Shown here: piece by piece, positions 57,154-64,000 of the stretch
Layout: the number at the start of each line of letters is the position of its first letter
Numbering within the stretch: position 1 is the stretch's first letter
Source: Candidatus Ideonella esbjergensis
GTDB taxonomy: Bacteria > Pseudomonadota > Gammaproteobacteria > Burkholderiales > Burkholderiaceae_C
Direction: 5' to 3'
Assembly (NCBI GenBank): GCA_016710065.1
Contig: JADJLP010000013.1
Location: forward strand, 288,959 to 352,958
Length of the DNA stretch: 64,000 nt
Made by a program: the position numbers and the translations under genes
The notes under the pieces: model-generated
The model's database searches: none
What the model saw: the letters and a program-made list of their open reading frames with translations, nothing else
Told to the model about the DNA's origin: nothing

Positions 57154-57692
57154 ATGAACCGACCTACCGACATTCAAGTCGTGGCCCGTGCGGCCGACTT
57201 TGCGGCGAGAAGACACACGCACCAACGCCGCAAGGGTGAGGCGGCCAGAACCCTACTTCAATCACCTGGCGCACGTGGCCGCAGTGCTGGCCGATGCCGG
57301 GGTTGACGCGGGAACCTTGTCGCTGCCGGCTACCTGCACGACACGATCGAAGACCAGGAGGTGACGCACGCCGAGTTGGTGGAGGCGTTCGACCTTGATG
57401 TGGCCGACCTGGTGGCGCACGTGACGGACGACAAGGGCCTTCCCAAGGACCGCCGAAAGCGCCTTCAGGTGGAACATGCGCCGCACCTGCCGCCTCGGGC
57501 GCAGATGCTCAAGATGGCAGACAAGATCAGCAACCTGGCGGCACTGCTCGCCAGCCCGCCGGCGGGCTGGTCAGCTCAGCGGCGCGCCGAGTACTTCGAG
57601 TGGGCGCGCGAGGTGGTCGAGGGTTGCCGCACCGCGCATACTGGCTGGCCGGGCTGTTCGACGAGCTGTATGCCCGACGTCAACAGGCGTAG
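57154..57692 (+). pseudogene. MESH1/SpoT-type HD hydrolase, frame-broken
   Basis: The ATG at 57154 follows GAGAAGGAA. The frames together give VVARAADFAARRHTHQRRKG, PYFNHLAHVAAVLADAG, GYLHDTIEDQEVTHAELVEA, LVAHVTDDKGLPKDRRKRLQ and QMLKMADKISNLAALLASPP, ending in LFDELYARRQQA with a stop at 57690-57692. This is the conserved HD core of SpoT/RelA and of the stand-alone MESH1 hydrolases, with HD in YLHDTIED and the later KxADK-NL motif. Such enzymes cleave the 3' pyrophosphate of (p)ppGpp or related nucleotides. At least three single-base breaks are needed to read it (near 57225, 57317 and 57630). Confidence 0.7.
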
Positions 57693-57799
57693 ATCCAGGC
57701 CACCTTGGTGTAGACGAGTTGAAACTTTATCGTCATCCGTGCCGGAACGATTCAACCTGACCGCGCAGTTCGGAGAATTTCTACCAACCATTCGCGCAC

Positions 57800-58008
57800 A
57801 TGAACGATCCGTCGCCCCTCCTTCGCCACCTCAACATGGTGTCAATCGAGCAGCCGTTTCGCAACGACGTCGGCACCGAGATCCATAGCGGAAGATGTGC
57901 AGCGCCGAGAGTTTTGCGGCGCTGGCGGCGAACCGGCTCGTCTTCATCATCGTTCGTCCTGCAGACGTCTCTTGGCAACCGTTGCGTATTCCGTGGGAAC
58001 AACAATGA
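57800..58008 (+). pseudogene. Small protein of about 69 residues, frame-broken
   Basis: Starts at the ATG at 57800 (MNDPSPLLRHLNMVSIEQPF) and, after a frame change near 57915, continues as FAALAANRLVFIIVRPADVS and ends in WQPLRIPWEQQ. Its stop overlaps the next ATG (ATGA at 58005), so the two are coupled. No family is recognised. Both halves keep a coding-like composition. Confidence 0.5.
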
Positions 58009-59177
58009 ACAAGCTCACGATCTACATCTCGGCGGTTACGCTGGTGATTCTGCTCGCGGTCTCGGCTCGCTTCTGGGGCGTGAGCGGCGAGCTCCAGGCG
58101 GTCAGCACGCGAATCGAACAGCAAAACTCAACAGTTCAACCAGACACTCAGCAGAAGTGCAGACGGTGAGTGGCGAACTAAAAGCGGTCGGCGCGAAAGT
58201 CGAACAGCAGACATTGCTCTTCAAACCGCGCGCTCGGCAAGGCTGTTGGTTCAGCTGCCACCCGACGTCGAGGGCGCAATCAAGGAAGTGGAAGACCAGC
58301 TGCGAACTGAATCCAGGTGGCCAACGACCGCAGCGACGGTTCAAGAACTGAACGAGCGCCTCACCGGCACCTGGATAAGTTGCCACCCTGGGCACAGGGG
58401 AAGAACTGCTGCCGCGTTTGTTGCCGAGACGGTGGGAAATTAACGCCCTGTCGGATTCTGGCAAAATGCCCCGCCCAAGGACCTGGATGGACTGTCGAGC
58501 TACGTCCGACAGTGGAAACCCACGTATCGAGCAAGCCCACCGGATCTTCGACGAAATCGCGAAGAGACTGGCGGCCAGAAAGAGGATGCGGAAAGAGCCT
58601 GACGGCGGGCCGAGCGGGCGGTTGCATCGAGGCGGCGAAACGCGCGCCATCAAGGAACGGAAAATCTTGAGACGGCTTTCCGCCTTGTCGCCGCCTATGA
58701 AGACGAGGAAGCAAAGAAGCTGGTGACCCAGCTGAACCAGATCCTCCTGTCCCGAACCATCGTTGACGCGATCGATGGCTTGCGAGCAGAGCTCAAGAGT
58801 TACGAAACACTGACGGACGCGGCGCTGCGAGCGTAATGCACGGTCGCGCGAGCCAACCAGGCCACCATGGACCTTCGCCGCGAGCGAAGTCCGCAAACCT
58901 GGCAGACGCGGCGCTCAATGCAAGGCTGACGAACTGGAAAAGACAGTAGCGGCCGATATCGTAGATGCCAACAAGAAGTTGCTGGCCCACGATGCCGAAA
59001 AGTCGATGCGATACTCTAAGTTTGGGCCTTGAACCAGATCAAGCAGGTAAGGACCTACAGCGCGATCAGGAAATCGAGATCAAGAAGATTGCGAGCGCAG
59101 TCGACCGCAACAATCCAATGTCCGCCGCAATCACGCAGGCATTAAAGACTGCAGGGGAAACGCTGAGGAAGGAATGA
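58005..59177 (+). pseudogene. Membrane-anchored coiled-coil protein, many frame breaks
   Basis: Starts at the ATG at 58005 with one membrane helix (LTIYISAVTLVILLAVSARF) and then helical sequence in shifting frames. The segments VSGELQAVSTRIEQQ and VSGELKAVGAKVEQQ are two copies of one repeat in different frames. Further pieces are ELLPRLLPRRWEINAL, FRLVAAYEDEEAKKLVTQLN, TIVDAIDGLRAELKSYETL, TVAADIVDANKKLLAHDAEK and NPMSAAITQALKTAGETLRK. Read together they form a protein of some 390 residues or more: one N-terminal helix in the inner membrane and a long cytoplasmic or periplasmic coiled coil. Eight or more breaks are needed. No family is recognised, and it may continue into the region to the right. 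Confidence 0.45.
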
Positions 59178-60243
59178 TCGAGCGCCTGAAATCCGATAGA
59201 CCAGCGCGTACTCTCTCGATGAAGCAGTGTCGCAATGGTTCCGGAAGGTCTACCAGCACGCTTCGCGGACCTGAACGAAACGGGAGCAGCCCGCCGTGGT
59301 CACGGGGTTCGCTACCGCAGTCAAAAGGTGCCAGACTGACGGCGATGAAGCGTCACGCCGCCACATCCTGGAAGCTACCTACGTCGCTCGCGGCAATCTG
59401 GCCAGCGCATCCCGCCGACCTGTCGGGGCTGAACAAGGACATGACCTACCGAGAGGTCAAGACCCAGCACGAGCAGTTCTTGCGAGGGGCCTGTGCCCCG
59501 CGGATAGGTCGGAAGCGATGAGCGTCGATCGTCAGGACCAGTCAATTCGGGGAACGGGGCTGACCAGGATCCATGGAAACTTTGAAGGCCTCGATCCATC
59601 AACCCGTTGATTCGAGGCGTTCGACAAACGGTGCTCTTGCAGAGGTCGGCGAGCAACTCGCAGGCGAAGGGATACAGCGCGAGACTTCTCTACGCCATCG
59701 AGTTTTACAACGACCCGCGATTCAGTCTGGGGAAATGAACCGTGCCCTCAAGCGGCCCCTGAGGGCGACACGGATGCCGACATCGTCATCCGCCAAAGTC
59801 AACCGGTTTTGTATGGCGCATCGAAGTCAAGGACGTTTCCCTGGCATCCCAGGCGACCAATCTCAGCAAGCTCAAAGGAGCGAGTGGACGAAGATGGCTC
59901 TCGAGGCGCGAAGGACAGGGAAGTCCAGTTCTGGATGAACCGCCGAGAAGTCCTCCCTGAATTCCATGCTTACGCAAGCGAGCGCCGAGGATTCGCGTTC
60001 CCGAGCAATGTGCGGACAGGCCGCTCGTCGATCGGCGAAGCGGATGCCGTCCCCGGGAAGCCATGGAACGGTGGCGAACGACATAGGCCCGGGCGAGCTA
60101 GTCAGCGAGGGCGATTGCAGGAGCACAGGGCTTGCCTATGGCGCGTGGATGCTGGTGGAGTCTGCCCGGTTGGGTTGGACGCGTTTCAGACTGTCTTGAA
60201 TTCCGGAAACTCGTACGACCCAAGCATGGCGCCGACTAGATAG
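59178..60243 (+). other. Broken coding region with a PD-(D/E)XK-like motif
   Basis: No single frame spans this stretch, yet short pieces look coding: LSLDEAVSQWFRKVYQHAS, LNKDMTYREVKTQHEQFL, YAIEFYNDPRFSLG, DADIVIRQS followed by FVWRIEVKDVSLASQATNLS, and VQFWMNRREVLPEFHAYASE. The D-I-V-I ... I-E-V-K pair has the spacing and hydrophobic setting of the PD-(D/E)XK nuclease core (Asp, then Glu-x-Lys). This could be the C-terminal nuclease domain of the membrane-anchored protein upstream, or a separate gene. The evidence is thin because every piece lies in a different frame. Confidence 0.35.
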
Positions 60244-60263
60244 GAACAGGGGGGGCCTACACC

Positions 60264-60708
60264 ATGGCAGGAGGCGGCATGACGCTCTCAGGCGGGCGCT
60301 ACTGTGGAGCCGGTACGCGAGCCGAAGGTGTCAGAGCCAACTTTTCTACCTGACGCCGCATGGGTGGCATCGCATCGTTCGCCGCCCTGGGACTGGGGGA
60401 GGCCTTCCTGATTTCTGGTAACATGTGTATGGGGATGTCTCGTCTCGCGAGTTCTGGACCACGCAGTCGATTTTGGGATCGGCCCTTGTCGGGGGACTGC
60501 TGGGTCCTGGGTTGGAGGTGCGATTGGCGGCCTGTGGGCAACCCACTCACTTTCTGTCACCTTGGGGCAGTCCTTGGTGGCGCTGCCGAAACCTGGGCAG
60601 GTCAAGAGATCGGAACACGAGGCGCAGACTACTACTACGACTGGAAGTTCGCGGAACTGGATGAGGCATTTTGGCAAGTTCGTCTATGCGCACTACGGTA
60701 TCAAGTGA
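60264..60708 (+). pseudogene. Glycine-rich membrane-active protein, frame-broken
   Basis: An ATG at 60264 opens a short frame. After changes near 60340 and 60425 the sequence reads MGGIASFAALGLGEAFLISG, YGDVSSREFWTTQSILGSAL, VGGLLGPGLE then AIGGLWATHS in the next frame, VLGGAAETWAGQEIGTRGAD, YYYDWKFAELDEAF and finally GKFVYAHYGIK with a stop at 60706-60708. The small-residue pattern (GGLLGPGLGGAIGG-like) resembles glycine-zipper membrane segments of pore formers or pretoxin regions. It follows the nuclease-like region by about 20 bp, so the two could be an effector module. Its function is unknown. Confidence 0.4.
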
Positions 60709-60870
60709 TGTCGCAGGCGTCGGGCGTCCGAGGGAGGCGTCCTGCGCCCGATCCCGAAACCCCCCTCACAAACCCCGCATTCCGCGCTGCTCCGTGGCGC
60801 ACCCCACCCTACCCTTCGGTCACGCGCTCGACAGAGCATCGCCCGCAGCCACCGACCCGAGGGAAGCGCC

Positions 60871-61365
60871 ATGTTCTCCGCACTGCCCACCGCCCGCCAG
60901 GAGCAAGCCCCGCACGGCGCCCCCGGAGGCCGAGCACCCGGACACCATCGAGACCCGCCTCTGGCTGGAGCACGAGTGGCTCTACGGCCTGCTGCGCAGC
61001 AGCGACAACGTCTCACCGACGTTCCGCTTCCCGGACCTGATCAGCGCCTGCGTGTCGCTGGTGTTCGCGCAGGACGATGCAGCCGAGCGCATCTTCGACT
61101 TCCTCGGCAGCCAGCTGGTGCTGCGAGCGCCGCCACGCCGAGGCGGCGCGAGTCGATGTGGCGCCAGCAGTACGACCTGCTGCTGGCCGTGCAGCGCTCA
61201 CCGGCCAACCGCCACCCGCATCCGAAGTTCCAGCTCGACCAACTGACCACCGCCTGCGTGGCACTGTGCCGCCAGCTGGAGCGCGCCGACACCCTCGTCC
61301 TGCAGCAGGCACGCCTCAACATGGCTGATCGGTCGGCGCGCTGGCGGCTGCCTCGCGCTGATTGA
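60871..61365 (+). pseudogene. Conserved-looking ICE protein, frame-broken
   Basis: The ATG at 60871 follows GGGAAG. Across frames it reads MFSALPTARQEQAPHGAPE, ETRLWLEHEWLYGLLRSSDN, FPDLISACVSLVFAQDDAAE and RIFDFLGSQLVLR, and after a break near 61135 RESMWRQQYDLLLAVQRSPA, LDQLTTACVALCRQLERADT and LVLQQARLNMADRSARW. It is about 165 residues, helical and without a membrane helix. The FPDLISACVSL and LDQLTTACVAL segments look like internal repeats. I cannot name it. Its place just before the transglycosylase gene suggests an element backbone gene. Confidence 0.5.
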
Positions 61366-61526
61366 CTGGCTGCGGGGCTGTTCCACGCCTAGCGGCACCT
61401 GATCTCACCTGCCGGCAAGCGTCCCGGCCCTACCTGAACCCGACCCAGCCGTACCGACGGCCCAGACCTCCCCCGCCAGCCCGCGGCGGGCGGTTGTTCT
61501 GTCCTCGAGTTCACGACGGTTGAGCC

Positions 61527-62069
61527 ATGCGTTCGAAGTGCCTCGCGGATCGATCTTGGCTCCCGCAGCGCGCCGGCACGCCATGGCGTGCTGGGGCAGG
61601 CGGCGCAACACTACGGGCTGGCCGCCGAACTGCTCTACGCCGTCGCGCGCGTCGAGTCGAACCTCAACCCGCGTGCCGTCAACCGATCGCATCTGCAACG
61701 CACGGGGTCCTACGACATCGGCCTCATGCAGATCAACAGCTTGCACCACCACGCACGCTGGCCCGCCACGGCATCTCGAGGCGCAGCTGTACGAGCCCTG
61801 CACCAACATCCAGGTCGGGGCCTGGCTGCTCGGCCCACTTTTCGCGCGAAACGGCGTCACCTGGGATGCCGTGGGCGCCTGCTAAACGCCGCGTGCTCGA
61901 GCTGAAGGGATCGGCCGCACACAGGCGTGCCCGATACGCGTGGCAGGTCTACCGCAAGCCGCCAGCATCGCGCCCGATGTCGGCTGGGGACGCCGCGACG
62001 ATGCCTTCGATCGCCGCGCCGCAGCATGCGGCCGTCCCGGTGGCATTGACGGCGAGGGTTTCGCCGTGA
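61527..62069 (+). pseudogene. Lytic transglycosylase (VirB1/PilT-type), frame-broken
   Basis: From the ATG at 61527, the frames give [77 protein letters not shown] and YAWQVYRK. The catalytic Glu is in ARVESNLNP, and the GLMQIN and AA(C)S motifs are those of the Slt-like domain. Such enzymes open the peptidoglycan for conjugation machines. The original frame ends at 62069, where GTGA couples it to the next gene. Breaks lie near 61590, 61770 and 61880. Confidence 0.75.
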
Positions 62070-62815
62070 AGGCCACTCTCGCGCGTGTCGTCGGCGCTTT
62101 GGTGCTCGCCGCCGCGAGTGCAGGCCTGGCTGCATCCTGCAGCGCACCTGTGGTCGCAACCAGCAACCTGGCGGCGCCGTCGCGCGGCCCCGCCCCGTCG
62201 CCGCCGTCCATGTCGCGCAGCTCGACTTCGGCCGGCACGCCGGTTTCGCGACGTGTTTGCCGCCGGCATGCCCTGCGGTCACGCCCAAGACGCTCCCTGG
62301 CGAGCCGCCACCCACAGCACCGGTGCCACCTCCCGTCGAGCTCTCGGAGTCGCTCGGTCGCGACGAAACGGTGCTGCACGCCGAACAGGGGCGAGACGTT
62401 GCGGCCGTACCCGCAACCCCAGTCATGCCTCGCCCCGACGCCGCCAACGCATCAAGGCAAGTCGTGGTGCATTTCGCCTTCGGCAACGCGACGCTCAGCC
62501 CGACTGCCCGCGCCCTGATCGCGAGCCGCGGAAGCCGCCCCGCGTAACGCCAGGTCGCCCTCAGCGGGCGCACCGACAGCGTCGGACCTCCTGAGGTCAA
62601 CCCAGGCCCTGGCCCTGGCGCGCGCGAAGCGGTACGCGAGCACCTGCGATCTCGACATCCCCGCCTGGCGCCCGCCTTGACCGTCCAGGCGGAAGGTGCC
62701 TGCTGCTACGCCGCGTCGAACGACACCGCGTCGGGCCGGCCGCCTGAACCGCCGTGTCGAAGTCGTGTTCGAGCGTGACGCGGAGGACCTCGATGAATCC
62801 ACGTACCACGACAGG
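62066..62815 (+). pseudogene. OmpA-domain envelope protein of the conjugation locus, frame-broken
   Basis: Starts with GTG at 62066 inside the previous stop. A signal sequence (ATLARVVGALVLAAASAGLA) ends at a possible lipobox, AASC. The middle is Pro/Ala-rich. The OmpA-like peptidoglycan-binding domain is split over frames: VVVHFAFGNATLSPTARALI, VALSGRTDSVGPPEVN, ALALARAK.VREHL, EGACCYAASNDTASGR and RLNRRVEVVFERDAEDLDES. The expected order and the TD-x-x-G core are kept. ICEs of the SXT/F-like type have such lipoproteins near the pilus genes. At least four breaks are present. The end position is approximate. Confidence 0.65.
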
Positions 62816-62951
62816 CCACCGGCCACCGGTTCGACCCATGCCACCCGCCTTACCTGCCGTCATCACCCGCACCGACCCGCTGTCGACCCGCCGAGCCCGC
62901 AACCCACCGGCCCAACCGGTTCGGCTGACGGTGCCACCCCCATCCCGGTAA
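62793..62951 (+). CDS. Small proline-rich ORF
   Basis: A 52-codon frame with a strong GGAGG site (62782-62786) before its ATG: MNPRTTTGHRPPVRPMPPAL and onward, rich in Pro, Arg and Thr. It overlaps the end of the OmpA-like gene. It may be a real small gene or the shifted end of the OmpA-like protein. No family is recognised. Confidence 0.3.
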   Translation: MNPRTTTGHRPPVRPMPPALPAVITRTDPLSTRRARNPPAQPVRLTVPPPSR

Positions 62952-62979
62952 TGTTCGCTCAACCGCATCGGAGGACTCC

Positions 62980-63330
62980 ATGAGCACCCGTCACTCTCGC
63001 TTCCGCTTTCCGCCCCTCGCTTTCGCCGTCCGCTGACGGTGATGGGCCTGTTCGGCTCTCTTGCTGGGCCTGTGCGTCGCCTTCCCGGGCATGCGCTCGA
63101 CCTGGTCATGGCTTTCGGCATCGCCGGTCCGATGACCTCGGCGCTGGTGGCGCAGATCGCCGCGCTCGGCCGGCATCAAGGCCCTGGTCGGCTCCGTCAG
63201 CTTTGTCGTCGCGCTGATCTCGCTGTCCGCGCTGCGCAACACGGGTCGGTTCTGTTCTACGTCGGCCTGGACATCTTCGCGGCCGTGGGCCTGGTGATCG
63301 CTGCGCGATCATGGGCGCGGTCATCTGAAG
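62980..63330 (+). pseudogene. TraA-like conjugative pilin precursor, frame-broken
   Basis: GGAGG (62970-62974) precedes the ATG at 62980 (MSTRHSRFRFPPLAFAVR). Across frames the rest reads LTVMGLFGSLAG, DLVMAFGIAGPMTSALVAQI, IKALVGSVSFVVALISLSAL, RNTGSVLFYVGLDIFAAVGL and VIAARIMGAV. Two membrane segments separated by a short loop and a total of about 115 residues fit F-type TraA pilins, which are embedded in the inner membrane before assembly. It stands directly before traL, as in SXT/F-like operons. The identity rests on layout and position more than on sequence. Confidence 0.55.
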
Positions 63331-63358
63331 CTGCTGCGCCGACGAATCGCAGGGGGGC

Positions 63359-63654
63359 ATGCAAGCCGACACCACCATCCCCGCGTCGCCTCGATGACCA
63401 GTGGAAGATCGGCTTCTGGGACGTCGACGTCGCAGCGCCGATCCTCCTCGGCCTGTTCCTGGGCTGCATGTCCGGCTCGAAGGTCTCCTTCGCGCTGTGC
63501 ATCGTGACGGGCCTGCTCGTCGCGCTGGATCGCGCACTGGAGGCCGACAAGACCCGGCCTTCGCGATGCACTGGCTGTACTGGCACCTGCCCACCAGCCC
63601 GATCACCGCGATGCGCGCCCGCCGCCCTCCCACATCCGCCGGATGGTCGGCTGA
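63359..63654 (+). pseudogene. traL: TraL-family conjugation protein, frame-broken
   Basis: The ATG at 63359 is preceded by GCAGGGGGG. A frame change within the first 12 codons leads to RRLDDQWKIGFWDVDVAAPI, LLGLFLGCMSGSKVSFALCI and VTGLLVALDRALEADK. A second break near 63557 then leads to FAMHWLYWHLPTSPITAMRA, ending at 63652-63654. The central hydrophobic pair and the HW.YW..P motif near the end are typical of TraL, a small inner-membrane protein needed for pilus tip formation in F-like type IV secretion. The full length of about 98 residues matches the family. Confidence 0.75.
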
Positions 63655-64000
63655 GGCCCGCGCGAAAGACACCAGGACTCCCTTGAACGTCTCAACGGCG
63701 ACATCAAGGAGATGCGCCGCCGCAACCGGGGCCTGGGCCTGACGGTCGGGCTGCTGGCCGGCGGCCATCTGCTGGCGCTCGTCGTGATCCTCAACCTGCT
63801 GGGCACGGTGCGCACGGTGGTCGTGCCGCCGTCGATCAACAAGTCATCTCTGGAGTCTCGCGCGACAAGGCCAGCAGCGAGTACCTGGAGCAGATGGGCA
63901 GCTTCATCGCCTGGCTGGTGCCCGACGTGACGCCCGCCTCCATCGACTGGAAGAAGGACATCCTGCTGGGCTACGTCGAACCCGAGCAGCACGGCGAGCT
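63655..64000 (+). CDS. traE: TraE-family conjugation protein, partial and frame-broken
   Basis: Follows traL directly; the exact start is not clear. The readable part is EMRRRNRGLGLTVGLLAGGH, LLALVVILNLLGTVRTVVVP and PSINKS, then after one break (near 63850) SRDKASSEYLEQMGSFIAWL, VPDVTPASIDWKKDILLGYV and EPEQHGEL to the window edge. The TVRTVVVPP..NKSF..S.DK.S..YLEQM pattern is the TraE signature. TraE/VirB5- or VirB8-type proteins sit in the inner membrane with a periplasmic domain and link pilus and channel. The gene continues outside the window. Confidence 0.82.

Noticed and set aside
18000..64000. CRISPR array or Cas genes among the defence genes
   Set aside because: No evenly spaced repeats and no Cas-like proteins were found on either strand.

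Overview
The window looks like a GC-rich beta-proteobacterial chromosome, most likely Burkholderiales/Comamonadaceae. That is an inference from base composition and protein flavour; no rRNA or other marker gene is present. The left part (1 to about 17.95 kb) is ordinary chromosome. It holds signalling genes (a partial membrane sensor, a histidine kinase, a six-module hybrid histidine kinase, a GGDEF/EAL protein), a periplasmic binding protein, a DcuB-type C4-dicarboxylate transporter, a histidine phosphatase, and a divergent pair made of a WYL regulator and a protein with an HNH-like motif. An IS1380-type element (16202-17836) has split a 41-codon membrane peptide gene and left a 4-bp target duplication.

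At 17951-17995 lies the 3' half of a tRNA-Arg(ACG) on the minus strand, cut at the anticodon loop and followed by a tyrosine integrase. I read this as the left junction of an integrated island that runs past the right edge of the window. The right end of the window carries pieces of a conjugative type IV secretion locus (lytic transglycosylase, OmpA-like protein, TraA-like pilin, TraL, TraE), so the island is probably an integrative conjugative element with a large defence cargo.

The cargo has two blocks. Block A (19.7-39.1 kb, all minus strand) starts with a WYL regulator. Next come five tightly coupled genes: a 261-aa unknown, three BrxD-like P-loop ATPases (one with an abnormal Walker B) and an Lhr/BrxHI-type helicase. 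After these are DUF499 ATPase, DUF3780, DUF1156 DNA methylase, a PLD-SNF2 helicase/nuclease and a one-chain GmrSD-type DUF262-DUF1524 protein. Divergent from the WYL gene is a second copy of the HNH-like gene. Both WYL/HNH pairs, on the chromosome and on the island, share a dyad of the form RGCTCA-N5-TGAGCY, present twice about 56 bp apart between the divergent genes.

Block B (40.6-57.7 kb, plus strand) has a MerR regulator, a VIT-vWA protein, and then a TerY-P type triad (vWA, PP2C phosphatase, protein kinase with zinc ribbon). These are coupled to a UPF1-like SF1 helicase, an unknown winged-helix protein, a coiled-coil McrB-like ATPase and a DUF2357 (McrC-like) partner. Another vWA protein and two HD-domain hydrolases follow.

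Reading frames are clean in the first 16 kb. They break at single bases, often in homopolymers, across much of the island and very densely after about 55 kb. Several breaks are restored exactly by adding or removing one base, so many 'pseudogenes' here may be sequencing errors. Two vWA genes, however, lack larger segments. Predicted products of broken genes below are reconstructions across frames.
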